A DNA stretch of 64,000 nt, taken from contig NC_021175.1 in assembly GCF_000385925.1 (NCBI RefSeq), positions 1,185,501 through 1,249,500 on the forward strand. The letters are read 5' to 3'. The DNA comes from Streptococcus cristatus AS 1.3089. GTDB lineage: Bacteria > Bacillota > Bacilli > Lactobacillales > Streptococcaceae. Under the pieces are notes generated by a model that was not told the origin of the DNA, did no database searches, and was given only the letters and a program-made list of their open reading frames with translations. Position 1 is the first letter of the stretch. Each line of letters begins with the position of its first letter. This document shows, in pieces, positions 28,707 to 36,969 of this stretch. The translations under genes and the position numbers were made by a program.

Positions 28707-30004
28707 AGGCCAGCCTCCTTGTTCATCAGTTTGATTTCACGAATCGCTTTTTCGATTGAACGTGTAGTGCCGTCGTGAAAGAAGAATAAATCTCCCGTCG
28801 GTCTATCCATACTACGTCCCACCCGTCCAGAAATTTGCACCAAGGCGCTACGGCTAAAGAGACGATGGTGGGCCTCCAGAACAAAGACATCTACACAGGG
28901 AAAGGTCACACCACGCTCTAAGATGGTCGTCGTGACCAAAATGGTAATTTCTCGCTTGCGAAACTCTTCAACGATTTCTAAACGATTTTCAGTTGTTGAA
29001 GCTACAAAACCGACTCTTTCCGCTGGAAAATTCTCCTCTAAAACTTGCGCAAATTCTTGACCTCTCTTGATTTCTGAGGCAAAGATCAGCAAAGGAAAGC
29101 CTGTTTTTCTCTGTCTCTCGATATATTTTCTCAGTTTAGGTGGCAATTTCTTTTTCGCTAGATATTTTTGAAAATCTGCCAGCCAAACTTTTTGGGGCAC
29201 AATCAAAGGATTGCCATGGAAGCGGCGAGGAAGGCTGAGTCGTTTTAATTCTCCTTTTTGGACTTTTTTATCCAACTCATCCGTCGAAGTGGCAGTTAAG
29301 AAAATTGTCGTTCCCTCCTCCTTGACCGACTGATCTACGGCATGGTAGAGCACGGGATTGTCCACATAAGGAAAGGCATCCACCTCGTCCACAATCAGCA
29401 AATCAAAGGCTCGATAAAATTTAAGAAGCTGATGGGTGGTGGCGATGACCAAGGGACTGCGAAAATAGGGCTCGGATTCGCCATGCAAAAGCGAAATCGG
29501 GCAAGCAAAATCTAGCTTAAGGCGACGATAAAGCTCCAAACAGACATCAATCCGCGGGCTGGCCAGGCAAACGGCACCTCCGCGATCAACCACCTCTGCA
29601 ATCACCTGATAAATCATCTCCGTTTTGCCTGCCCCAGTCACCGCATGAACCAAGCTATTCTGCTTTTGAACGACTGACTCTAACAGTCCCTGAGAAACTT
29701 TCTCTTGAAAGGCTGTCAATTTCCCCTGCCACTTGAGTACCTGATTTTCTGGAAAGTCTTCCTGCGGAAAATAATAAAGTTCTTGATCACTCCGAACTCG
29801 CCCCAATATCAGACATTCCCTGCAATAATAGGCGTTGACAGGTAGTTGGTAGTTCTCCTTGTCCACTTGAGAGCCACAGCGGCTGCAAAACAATCTCCGC
29901 CTTTCCTCTCGCATACTGGGCATCTGCTGGGCCTGCGAGCGCAGCTCAGGACTTAGCTGATCCTTTGTAAATATCCTACCTAAACAATCTTTTCTTTCTA
30001 ACAT
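28703..30004 (-). CDS. comFA: Competence DNA-translocation ATPase ComFA
   Basis: ComFA is a DEAD/DEAH-type ATPase that drives uptake of single-stranded DNA during transformation. The 433-residue protein has a Cys4 zinc site near residues 39-64 (CSRC and CREC), Walker A AVTGAGKTEMIYQV near 124, the DEAD-like box LLIVDEVDAFP near 205, and the C-terminal lobe with TTILERGVTFPCVDVFVLE and QISGRVGRSMDRPTGD. The N-terminus matches pneumococcal ComFA in layout, which supports the ATG at 30004. The SigX cin-box TACGAATA ends only seven bases before this ATG, so the mRNA is expected to be leaderless. Confidence 0.97.
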   Translation of the reverse strand: MLERKDCLGRIFTKDQLSPELRSQAQQMPSMREERRRLFCSRCGSQVDKENYQLPVNAYYCRECLILGRVRSDQELYYFPQEDFPENQVLKWQGKLTAFQEKVSQGLLESVVQKQNSLVHAVTGAGKTEMIYQVIAEVVDRGGAVCLASPRIDVCLELYRRLKLDFACPISLLHGESEPYFRSPLVIATTHQLLKFYRAFDLLIVDEVDAFPYVDNPVLYHAVDQSVKEEGTTIFLTATSTDELDKKVQKGELKRLSLPRRFHGNPLIVPQKVWLADFQKYLAKKKLPPKLRKYIERQRKTGFPLLIFASEIKRGQEFAQVLEENFPAERVGFVASTTENRLEIVEEFRKREITILVTTTILERGVTFPCVDVFVLEAHHRLFSRSALVQISGRVGRSMDRPTGDLFFFHDGTTRSIEKAIREIKLMNKEAGL

Positions 30005-30011
30005 ACTTTTT

Positions 30012-30019
30012 TATTCGTA
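30012..30019 (-). promoter_or_regulatory. SigX/ComX cin-box (com-box) of comFA-comFC
   Basis: Perfect TACGAATA on the minus strand, followed by a short A-run as in other cin-boxes. The box acts as the -10 of the alternative sigma factor SigX. Seven bases separate it from the comFA ATG. Confidence 0.92.
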
Positions 30020-30025
30020 AAACTT

Positions 30026-30054
30026 TTGGAAAAATCCAATTTTTTGTGTACAAT
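30026..30054 (+). promoter_or_regulatory. yigZ promoter giving a leaderless mRNA
   Basis: TTGGAA (30026-30031), a 17-bp spacer and TACAAT (30049-30054). The ATG at 30061 begins exactly seven bases after the -10, at the expected start of transcription, with no ribosome binding site. Confidence 0.65.
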
Positions 30055-30060
30055 AAAACT

Positions 30061-30696
30061 ATGGAATATAGAACAATTAGCCAAGACGGCCAAGCCCAAG
30101 AAGAAATTAAGAAATCCCGCTTCATTTGCCATGCCAAGCGCGTTTACTCAGAAGAGGAAGCTCGGGATTTTATTGCAGCCATCAAAAAAGAGCACTATAA
30201 AGCCACTCATAATTGCTCTGCTTTTATTGTCGGAGAGAAAAGTGAAATCAAACGAACCAGTGACGACGGGGAGCCCAGCGGTACAGCGGGCGTTCCTATG
30301 CTCGGTGTCATGGAAAATCACCAGGTGACCAATGTCTGCTTTGTGGTCACGCGCTATTTTGGCGGGATCAAGCTAGGAGCTGGCGGACTCATTCGGGCTT
30401 ATGCAGGCAGCGTCGCCTTGGCAATCAAAGAAATCGGTTTGATCGAAATCAAGGAACAAGCTGGCTTGCGCCTCAAAATGTCTTACAGCCAGTACCAAAA
30501 CTTTGATAACTTTTTAAAAGCTGAAAACTTGATCGAATTCGACACAGAATTCACAGATCTAGTTGCCACAACCATCTATATCGACAAGCAAGAAAAAGAA
30601 CCACTAGAGCAGAAATTAATCGAGTTTTTCAATGGCAAAATCCAAATTGATGATCAGGGCTTGCGCGAGGTTGAAATTCCCTTAACAGTTGAATAA
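30061..30696 (+). CDS. yigZ: YigZ/IMPACT family protein
   Basis: The 211-residue protein belongs to the UPF0029/IMPACT family: the N-domain contains EEIKKSRFICHAKRVYSEEE, GTAGVPMLGVM and VVTRYFGGIKLGAGGLIRAY, and a DUF1949 ferredoxin-like C-domain follows. The biochemical role is uncertain; the eukaryotic relative IMPACT acts on GCN2 signalling. I place the start at MEYRTIS (30061); a GTG five codons upstream lies inside the -10 box and has no ribosome binding site. It is divergent from comFA with only 56 bases between start codons. Confidence 0.9.
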   Translation: MEYRTISQDGQAQEEIKKSRFICHAKRVYSEEEARDFIAAIKKEHYKATHNCSAFIVGEKSEIKRTSDDGEPSGTAGVPMLGVMENHQVTNVCFVVTRYFGGIKLGAGGLIRAYAGSVALAIKEIGLIEIKEQAGLRLKMSYSQYQNFDNFLKAENLIEFDTEFTDLVATTIYIDKQEKEPLEQKLIEFFNGKIQIDDQGLREVEIPLTVE

Positions 30697-30699
30697 TTT

Positions 30700-30752
30700 A
30701 AAAAGCTAGGCTTGGTGATAAAGAATTTTTATCGTGGTCATAGCTTTTTTAT
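30700..30752 (+). terminator. Terminator after yigZ
   Basis: AAAAAGCTA pairs with TAGCTTTTT, with an inner stem GTGATAAA/TTTATCGT, ending in TTTTTT. Confidence 0.7.
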
Positions 30753-30754
30753 AT

Positions 30755-30783
30755 TTTACAAAGTGCCACTTTCAGCTTATACT
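30755..30783 (+). promoter_or_regulatory. cysK promoter
   Basis: TTTACA (30755-30760), a 17-bp spacer and TATACT (30778-30783). The -35 directly follows the yigZ terminator T-run. Confidence 0.7.
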
Positions 30784-30812
30784 AGTTTCATTAAAGTATT
30801 GAGGTATGAAAA

Positions 30813-31742
30813 ATGGCAAACATTTATCAAAATATCACAGAATTAGTTGGAAAAACGCCAATTGTAAAACTAAATAATATCGTTCCTGAAGGAGCAGCTG
30901 AGGTTTACGTCAAGTTAGAAGCCTTCAACCCTGGCTCTTCTGTCAAAGACCGGATTGCTCTCAGCATGATTGAGGCAGCTGAACGAGATGGCCTTATCAA
31001 GCCTGGCGACACTATTGTGGAAGCAACCAGCGGAAATACCGGTATTGGTCTTTCATGGGTTGGGGCAGCTAAAGGCTACAAGGTTGTCATTGTGATGCCA
31101 GAAACCATGAGTGTGGAGCGCCGCAAGATTATCCAAGCCTATGGAGCAGAACTAGTTTTGACTCCAGGAAGCGAAGGAATGAAAGGAGCTATTGCCAAGG
31201 CAGAAGAAATCGCCCAAGAGCGCAAAGGCTGGTTGCCACTACAATTTAACAACCCAGCCAATCCAGAAGTTCACGAACGAACAACAGGAGCAGAAATTGT
31301 CGCTGCTTTCGGTGAAACTGGACTGGATGCCTTTGTCGGTGGTGTCGGAACTGGTGGGACTATCTCTGGTGTTTCTCATGCTCTTAAAAAAGCGAATCCG
31401 AACATCCAAGTTTATGCAGTCGAAGCAGACGAATCTGCTATCCTTTCTGGAGAAAAACCTGGTCCGCACAAAATCCAAGGACTTTCAGCTGGCTTCATTC
31501 CTGAGACCTTGGATACAGAAGCTTACGATGGCATTGTCCGCGTGACTTCTGAGCAAGCGCTAGAATTGGGACGCTATATTGGTGGTCAAGAAGGCTTCTT
31601 AGTGGGAATTTCGTCTGCTGCAGCTATTTTTGCAGCCATTGAAGTCGCAAAAAAACTAGGAGCTGGTAAGAAAGTTCTTGCTCTGACACCTGATAACGGA
31701 GAACGCTACCTGTCTACTGCCCTCTATGAATTTGACGCCTAA
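30813..31742 (+). CDS. cysK: Cysteine synthase A (O-acetylserine sulfhydrylase)
   Basis: CysK makes L-cysteine from O-acetylserine and sulfide with pyridoxal phosphate. The 309-residue protein shows the PLP lysine in [15 protein letters not shown] near residue 44, the substrate loop [11 protein letters not shown], the phosphate-binding [15 protein letters not shown], and the C-terminal [12 protein letters not shown]. Length is normal. GAGG lies upstream of the ATG. It is monocistronic, between two terminators, with its own promoter; no riboswitch or T-box is seen in the 30-base leader. Confidence 0.96.
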   Translation: MANIYQNITELVGKTPIVKLNNIVPEGAAEVYVKLEAFNPGSSVKDRIALSMIEAAERDGLIKPGDTIVEATSGNTGIGLSWVGAAKGYKVVIVMPETMSVERRKIIQAYGAELVLTPGSEGMKGAIAKAEEIAQERKGWLPLQFNNPANPEVHERTTGAEIVAAFGETGLDAFVGGVGTGGTISGVSHALKKANPNIQVYAVEADESAILSGEKPGPHKIQGLSAGFIPETLDTEAYDGIVRVTSEQALELGRYIGGQEGFLVGISSAAAIFAAIEVAKKLGAGKKVLALTPDNGERYLSTALYEFDA

Positions 31743-31760
31743 TCGTGAAAAGAGTCTACC

Positions 31761-31792
31761 AAAAATCCTACTCAAATGAGTAGGATTTTTTT
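31761..31792. terminator. Bidirectional terminator
   Basis: AAAAATCCTACTC and GAGTAGGATTTTT form a 13-bp stem with a 4-base loop and T-runs on both strands, between the convergent cysK and cvfD genes. Confidence 0.92.
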
Positions 31793-32155
31793 CTAATCTT
31801 TTTGTTCTTTTAGAAAAGCCTTGGCTTCCTTAATCCAGATTGGCATTTGCTTGCCTAAGGGCGCAAAACCAATTTTACAACGATCATTTGAAAAGCGATG
31901 CCGTCTCGGTAAACGATGTTTTTCTTCCTCTAAGGTCCGCATTGATAGGCTGGCCTTACCAGAAAACTCATCATAATCCACCACCTGCACAAGAACCTGA
32001 TCCCCGATTTTTAAAATATCGTGAATATTGTCAATATAGCCCGTCCGGATCTCAGAAATATGAATGAGCCCGATCAGACCGCTTTCTAGTTCGACAAAGG
32101 CACCGTAGGGCTGAATCCCTGTAATTTTGCCCTTTAACTTATCTCCGATTTTCAT
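31793..32155 (-). CDS. cvfD: S1-domain RNA-binding protein (CvfD/general stress protein 13 type)
   Basis: The 120-residue protein is one S1 domain (MKIGDKLKGKITGIQPYGAF, GLIGLIHISEIRTGYI, KASLSMRTLEEE) with a C-terminal extension rich in basic residues. This agrees with YugI/GSP13 and pneumococcal CvfD, a ribosome-linked RNA-binding regulator. The stop of the upstream HAD-cyclophilin gene and this start overlap as TAATG, so translation is probably coupled; GAGG lies 10 bases upstream. Confidence 0.9.
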   Translation of the reverse strand: MKIGDKLKGKITGIQPYGAFVELESGLIGLIHISEIRTGYIDNIHDILKIGDQVLVQVVDYDEFSGKASLSMRTLEEEKHRLPRRHRFSNDRCKIGFAPLGKQMPIWIKEAKAFLKEQKD

Positions 32156-33555
32156 TAGTCTATAACCTCAATCGTCTCAATGACAACATCCTCAAGTGGT
32201 TTATCCATTGAAGCTGTCTCAACCGCTGCAATTTTGTCCAAAACTTCATAAGATGCCTCATCTACTAGCTGCCCAAATACAGTATGTCGACGGTCCAAAT
32301 GCGGTGTCCCGCCCTGGCTAGCATAAACTTCCGCGATTGGCTTTGGCCATCCTCCCCGAGTCAATTCCTTGGTTGAATAAGGAAGACTGCTATTTTGGAC
32401 GATAAAGAACTGACTACCATTGGTATTTGGACCAGCATTCGCCATTGATAGAGCGCCTCGGATATTATAAAGTTCGGGTGAAAACTCATCTTCAAAGCGT
32501 TCACCGTAGATGGACTCTCCACCCATGCCAGTACCCGTCGGATCGCCCCCCTGAATCATAAAATCTTTGATAACTCGGTGGAAAATCACTCCATCATAGT
32601 AGCCATCCTTAGATAAGGCAATAAAGTTGGCAACTGTTTTGGGTGCTTGCTCTGGGAAGAGTTGAATCTTCAACTCACCATGATTTGTTTTAATCCTTGC
32701 CACTGGTCCTTCAAGCTCGTCAAGATGAAGCTGTGGGAAAGTCAATTTTTTCTCCACCATGCCCAATTGCTCCAAAGCATCAAAAATGCCGTCTTCTTCG
32801 ACCCTTTTTGTGACGAAATCAGCTTTTTTCTGTAGCTCTTCATCGGAAACTCCCATAGCAATGCTGAGCCCAGCATAGTCAAACAACTCTAAATCATTAA
32901 GTCCATCTCCAAAAACTAAGACATTTTCTGGCTTGAAACCTAGATGCTCCACGACCTTGGCAACACCAGATGCCTTTGAACCTTCTTTCAGTACGACATC
33001 CGATGAATGCTCATGCCAACGCACCATACGGAGAGATTTGGACAAATCTTCTGGCAACTGCAAACTGTCACCTACATCCTCAAAAGTCCACATTTGATAG
33101 ATTTCATGATCTTGGTAAAAATCAGGATTGACAGCCAGATCTGGATAAATGATATCAATCGCAGACGAAATCATCGGATTGCGAACGGATAAAGCCGCTT
33201 CATGGCTGCCAAGCAAACCGTAATCAATGCCTACTTCCTTGGTCCAAGCAATGTAGGATTCTACGCACTCTTGCGGAATGACAGTTTTCGCAATGACTTC
33301 GCCCTTTCGATTTTCAACATAAGCCCCATTCAAGGTAACAAAAAAATCAGGATCCAAGGCACGAATTTCTGGAACGACTCCAAAAATACCACGACCAGAA
33401 GCAATTCCTGTCAGAATTCCCTTTTCTCTCAGCTGCTTAAATACATCTTTGATCGACTCTGGGATGAAGCCCGTTTCCTTGACCCGCAAGGTATCATCGA
33501 TATCAAAGAAAACAAGCTTAATTTTTTTCGCCTTATATTTTAATTTTGCCTTCAT
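32155..33555 (-). CDS. Bifunctional Cof-type HAD phosphatase / cyclophilin peptidyl-prolyl isomerase
   Basis: A natural two-domain fusion of 466 residues. The N-terminal half is a HAD-IIB (Cof) phosphatase with motif I VFFDIDDTL and motif IV VFGDGLNDLELFDYAG. The C-terminal half from about residue 275 is a cyclophilin with VIFHRVIKDFMIQGGDPTGT, NTNGSQFFIVQ and RRHTVFGQLVD. There is no signal peptide, so it is cytoplasmic, unlike SlrA. Such fusions are known in streptococci; the benefit of joining the activities is unclear. The start at 33555 is chosen for its GAGG at 6 bases; the frame upstream lies across the promoter. Confidence 0.94.
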   Translation of the reverse strand: MKAKLKYKAKKIKLVFFDIDDTLRVKETGFIPESIKDVFKQLREKGILTGIASGRGIFGVVPEIRALDPDFFVTLNGAYVENRKGEVIAKTVIPQECVESYIAWTKEVGIDYGLLGSHEAALSVRNPMISSAIDIIYPDLAVNPDFYQDHEIYQMWTFEDVGDSLQLPEDLSKSLRMVRWHEHSSDVVLKEGSKASGVAKVVEHLGFKPENVLVFGDGLNDLELFDYAGLSIAMGVSDEELQKKADFVTKRVEEDGIFDALEQLGMVEKKLTFPQLHLDELEGPVARIKTNHGELKIQLFPEQAPKTVANFIALSKDGYYDGVIFHRVIKDFMIQGGDPTGTGMGGESIYGERFEDEFSPELYNIRGALSMANAGPNTNGSQFFIVQNSSLPYSTKELTRGGWPKPIAEVYASQGGTPHLDRRHTVFGQLVDEASYEVLDKIAAVETASMDKPLEDVVIETIEVID

Positions 33556-33583
33556 ATTTTCCTCTTTCAATTTAATCTTTTCT

Positions 33584-33592
33584 ATTATATCA
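33584..33592 (-). promoter_or_regulatory. Promoter of the HAD-cyclophilin and cvfD genes
   Basis: TGATATAAT, a perfect extended -10, at 33592-33584 on the minus strand. It lies at the 3' edge of liaR, so the gene can be expressed apart from liaFSR, although no terminator separates them. Confidence 0.6.
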
Positions 33593-34225
33593 TTAAAAAT
33601 CGTCTTGCGGAACAAGGTGATGCTGAAAAGCGTAGACGACTGCTTGGGTTCGATCGCTCACTTCCAGCTTAGACAAAATATTGGACACATGCGTCTTGAC
33701 CGTTTTTAAGGAAATAAAGAGCTCATCAGCGATCCGCTGGTTTTCATATCCCTTGGCTAGAAGCCCCAAAATATCCCGCTCCCGCGCTGTCAAATCCTCA
33801 TAAAGCTCTATATGATTTCGATGGTATTCAACCTTCTTGCTGACTTCTGTTTCAATGGCAAATTCACCTTTTGCAACCTTTCTGACGGCGTGGAGAATTT
33901 CATCCGCGCTAGAAGTCTTCAACATATAGCCATGAGCACCCGCATCCAACACAGGATAGATTTTTTCATTGTCCAGATAGGAAGTCAAGATTAAAATCTT
34001 TGCCTCTGGCCATTCTTTCAAGATAGCCAAGGTGGCATCAATGCCACTCATCTCTGGCATGACGATATCCATCATAATCACATCTGGACGGCTTTCCAAA
34101 GCCTTTTCGACACCTTCTCTACCATTTGTAGCCTCTGTTACTTCTTCAATATCGTCCTGTAATTCAAAAAAGCTTTTCAAGCCCAATCTGACCATTTGAT
34201 GGTCATCCACTAGTAATATTCTCAT
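33593..34225 (-). CDS. liaR: Response regulator LiaR (VraR)
   Basis: NarL/LuxR-type regulator of the cell-envelope stress response. The 210-residue protein has a receiver domain with the phospho-acceptor Asp in DVIMMDIVMPEMSG near 54, and a C-terminal helix-turn-helix (LTARERDILGLLAKGYENQR; LFISLKTVKTHVSNILSKL). Its start lies 23 bases inside the end of liaS. Typical targets in streptococci include envelope chaperones and PspC-like genes. Confidence 0.95.
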   Translation of the reverse strand: MRILLVDDHQMVRLGLKSFFELQDDIEEVTEATNGREGVEKALESRPDVIMMDIVMPEMSGIDATLAILKEWPEAKILILTSYLDNEKIYPVLDAGAHGYMLKTSSADEILHAVRKVAKGEFAIETEVSKKVEYHRNHIELYEDLTARERDILGLLAKGYENQRIADELFISLKTVKTHVSNILSKLEVSDRTQAVVYAFQHHLVPQDDF

Positions 34226-35222
34226 CTTTTTTCCCTTCTAACAATGGAACACTGATTTCGATAGAAACTCCTTTTTTGGGAGCCGTCAGAATCTTCAAAG
34301 TGCCAGCCATATCATGCACTCGATCTTCAATATTTTTCAAACCATAACTCATGTCAGCCAAGCTAGTCGGATCAAAACCGATTCCGTCATCAGAAACCTT
34401 GAGTTTGAGTCTATTTGGCGTCTGATAGAGATAGATGTCCAGACGACTGGCCTGAGCATGGCGCAAGGTATTATTGATTATTTCTTGGATAATCCTAAAA
34501 ATATGCTCCTCTATCTGCTTGGACAGGCTGACCACCTCATGCTTAAACTGGACAGTCAAGTCCGACTTATCTGTCAACTCTTTGATTAAGACATTCATGC
34601 CCTCTACCAAGGTCCGATTTTCCAACTCTGTCGGCCGTAAATGTAAGAGCAAGATCCGCAAGTCTTTTTGCGCTGTATCTAGAATGTCTGCAATTCCTTT
34701 TAACTGCTGCTGGAGATTGTCTTTATCCAGACGCTCCACATTTCCAGCAACGCCTGAGAGAATCATATTAGCAGCAAATAGCTCCTGACTGACCGTATCA
34801 TGCAAGTCGCGAGCAATCCGCCTACGTTCTTTTTCAATAATCTTCTCTTCAGCCTGTAAAGCCTGATTCTCAGATTTCTGCAAATTTTCGGTTAGACTAT
34901 CCAACTTTTCTTTCAAGTGGACGAAAGAATCATCCAATTCTGCCTGTCCGGTTTCTTGTATGGCTCTGCCTTCTAAAATAGCTTTTAAATTCTTTTGAAC
35001 TTGAGAAAGGGACAGGTGCTGAAGGAAGCGCGCAGCAGCGGCCAAGAAAATAGTCAGCGTTAAGCCCAAAACCAGAACAAAAAAGGCAAAGGACTGGAGC
35101 AGTTCCAGATTATTCAGAAGCTTTTGCCATTCTAAATTAAAAAGATTAAAAATGTAATGAAAGATAATCCCTAAAACGAAGAAGGTATAGAGAAAAATAA
35201 CCAAATAACTTGTTTTTTTCAC
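34203..35222 (-). CDS. liaS: Sensor histidine kinase LiaS (VraS)
   Basis: The 339-residue kinase has two membrane helices near residues 5-27 and 43-66 with almost no extracellular loop, as in intramembrane-sensing kinases. A coiled coil leads to the HisKA_3 motif RRIARDLHDTVSQELFAANM with the phospho-His near 140. The ATP-binding domain follows (IIQEIINNTLRHAQA; SDDGIGFDP; GLKNIEDRV). It overlaps liaF by four bases and liaR by 23, forming the standard liaF-liaS-liaR unit. Confidence 0.95.
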   Translation of the reverse strand: MKKTSYLVIFLYTFFVLGIIFHYIFNLFNLEWQKLLNNLELLQSFAFFVLVLGLTLTIFLAAAARFLQHLSLSQVQKNLKAILEGRAIQETGQAELDDSFVHLKEKLDSLTENLQKSENQALQAEEKIIEKERRRIARDLHDTVSQELFAANMILSGVAGNVERLDKDNLQQQLKGIADILDTAQKDLRILLLHLRPTELENRTLVEGMNVLIKELTDKSDLTVQFKHEVVSLSKQIEEHIFRIIQEIINNTLRHAQASRLDIYLYQTPNRLKLKVSDDGIGFDPTSLADMSYGLKNIEDRVHDMAGTLKILTAPKKGVSIEISVPLLEGKKDENITSG

Positions 35223-35914
35223 TTTCTAACAACCTCTACATTTCCTAAAAAGCTGACCAAGACAATTTTTACAGTTTTGCTGGCCCGCTTATAGTCAGGC
35301 GTCGTCAGAGAAATCGTTTCATTGCGTAGCTTGCGTAGCGGATGATTTAAAAAATTCAAATCTCCATACAAAGTGTTAATCTGAAGCTGGATTTCCACAT
35401 CTAAAGGGATGACAATCTTGGTATCCCCAAAGCCCTTACGAATCACAATCACATTATCATGATTGACCACAATGACATCCTCTAAGTGAATGGTGTCCTT
35501 TCCCATCATTCTCAAGAGATTAATATCATGAAACTGGCAATCATCCTTTGAAAAATGCTGCAAATCCCCCAACCAACGATTTTTTTCAGCTCGAACTTCG
35601 GTCGCATCTTCAAAGAAAAGGTGGGTCTCTTGATTTTCTTTGTAAAGATAAGGATAGGCCACAATCATGCCATAAATCAAGGCAAAAAGGACAGCAGCAA
35701 TAACATAAGGATTGAGCATGACAATGAAAAAGAAGACAATCATGGTCGCAACCAATAGCGAATTGCCTCTCTGCTTGCCGAAATAATAATATAGAAACAA
35801 GAGAAAGAGCAGCATGATGAGAACAACACGCGAAAAATCGGCGGCCAGCATGGTGACCAAGGCCATTGATAATAGAATCGCTTCAACAAAGATGAATAAT
35901 TGAACTTTCCACAT
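35219..35914 (-). CDS. liaF: LiaF (VraT) membrane regulator of LiaS
   Basis: LiaF inhibits or couples LiaS signalling. The 231-residue protein has hydrophobic helices near 2-20, 25-45, 52-70 and 73-90, then a cytoplasmic DUF2154-type C-domain (INLLRMMGKDTIHLEDVIVV; IVLVSFLGNVEVVRK). The ATG at 35914 follows AAGGAAGGG. A -10-like TACAAT at 35944-35939 lies just after a hairpin that ends the gene upstream; no good -35 is visible. Confidence 0.92.
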   Translation of the reverse strand: MWKVQLFIFVEAILLSMALVTMLAADFSRVVLIMLLFLLFLYYYFGKQRGNSLLVATMIVFFFIVMLNPYVIAAVLFALIYGMIVAYPYLYKENQETHLFFEDATEVRAEKNRWLGDLQHFSKDDCQFHDINLLRMMGKDTIHLEDVIVVNHDNVIVIRKGFGDTKIVIPLDVEIQLQINTLYGDLNFLNHPLRKLRNETISLTTPDYKRASKTVKIVLVSFLGNVEVVRK

Positions 35915-35954
35915 AGCTATTCCCTTCCTTACATGTCTATTGTAACAAAATTAA

Positions 35955-35980
35955 GCAAAAAAACCTCCGTCTGAGGCATG
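35955..35980 (-). terminator. Short hairpin with T7, second terminator after the nuclease-family gene
   Basis: On the minus strand CCTC and GAGG flank AGACG, followed by TTTTTTT. The stem is short, so it is a weak candidate. It immediately precedes the liaF -10. Confidence 0.4.
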
Positions 35981-36057
35981 AAATAGCAAGATTATCCTAT
36001 CTTAACCAGCAGAACTTCTTGGTTCTAGACTTCTTTACACTTTTCCTCTAAAAAGCA

Positions 36058-36112
36058 AAAAATCACTTCAAATGCTGTTTAAACAAAACAAACATTTAAA
36101 GCGATTCTTAAG
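36058..36112 (-). terminator. Terminator after the ptsG-nuclease-family transcript
   Basis: On the minus strand AATCGCTTTAAATG pairs with CATTTGAAGTGATT (two G-U pairs) around a loop of about 18 bases, followed by TTTTTTGC. Confidence 0.75.
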
Positions 36113-36136
36113 TTTATTTCTATTGTTCAGATAAGC

Positions 36137-36952
36137 TTAGAAATGGACTTGAGCTTCCAAGCCAAAATGGTCACTAACGACTGGACCACGTTGGCCATCA
36201 AAAACAACAGCAGATCTTTCAATATTGAAATCTTTACTTGTGAAGATATAGTCAATTTTTAGAGCATCTTTGTTTCCTGCCCAGCCAGCGATATCGCCTT
36301 CAACCGTCGCTGTACCAATCGTTTGGTCAGCCACCTTATGGCTGTCTTGGAGAGCAAGTAGACTTTGAAGAATGTGCTGGTAACCCTCGTAATCAACGGG
36401 ATTGTTAAAATCTCCCATGAGGACAAGAGGAGTCTCAACTTGCAAGAGCTCAGATTCAAACTTAGCCCACTCTCCTTGGAAGCCTTTATCCCACCAAGAT
36501 AAGTGACAAGAAGCAACCATGATAGGCTGACCATCGAGCTCCGTTTCTGCCAGCAAGACTTTACGCGTATGATAGTCACTTGGATCATTGACATCAGATA
36601 CCAAGAGTTCTCTTGCCTTTAGGGGCTTTCTAGACAGAATTGCGACCCCTTCATTGTAAATATCAAAACCAATATGGTTATAGGCCCAAGACCAGTAATA
36701 GTCCATACCTGCCTCAGCTAGTTTCTCAACCAGAAGCAAAGCATAGTGGTCTTGGTGAATCGGAATGGCGCCATCTACCGCATAATAGAAGGGAGCCTGA
36801 ACAACCTGTTCAGACTCCACTAATTGATTGACTTCCTGCAGGCAAATGACATCATATTTTTCTTGGAGAATCCGCTCAGCTAGCTGATTTAGCTTGCTTT
36901 CTTGCTCTTCTTCCATCCAACTATGAGTATTTAAAGTCAGGAATTTTGCCAT
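36137..36952 (-). CDS. Endonuclease/exonuclease/phosphatase (DNase I-fold) family protein
   Basis: The 271-residue protein has the metal-dependent EEP fold: TLNTHSWM at the N-terminus, the catalytic Glu in DVICLQEVNQL near 40, MVASCHLSWWD, MGDFNNP, and the C-terminal SDHFGLEAQVHF with the catalytic Asp-His. Without a signal peptide it should be cytoplasmic. Substrates in this family include DNA, sphingomyelin and inositol phosphates, and none can be chosen here. It starts 17 bases after the ptsG stop with a weak ribosome binding site, so it is probably cotranscribed with ptsG. Confidence 0.85.
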   Translation of the reverse strand: MAKFLTLNTHSWMEEEQESKLNQLAERILQEKYDVICLQEVNQLVESEQVVQAPFYYAVDGAIPIHQDHYALLLVEKLAEAGMDYYWSWAYNHIGFDIYNEGVAILSRKPLKARELLVSDVNDPSDYHTRKVLLAETELDGQPIMVASCHLSWWDKGFQGEWAKFESELLQVETPLVLMGDFNNPVDYEGYQHILQSLLALQDSHKVADQTIGTATVEGDIAGWAGNKDALKIDYIFTSKDFNIERSAVVFDGQRGPVVSDHFGLEAQVHF

Positions 36953-36969
36953 GATTTCTCTTTTCTACC

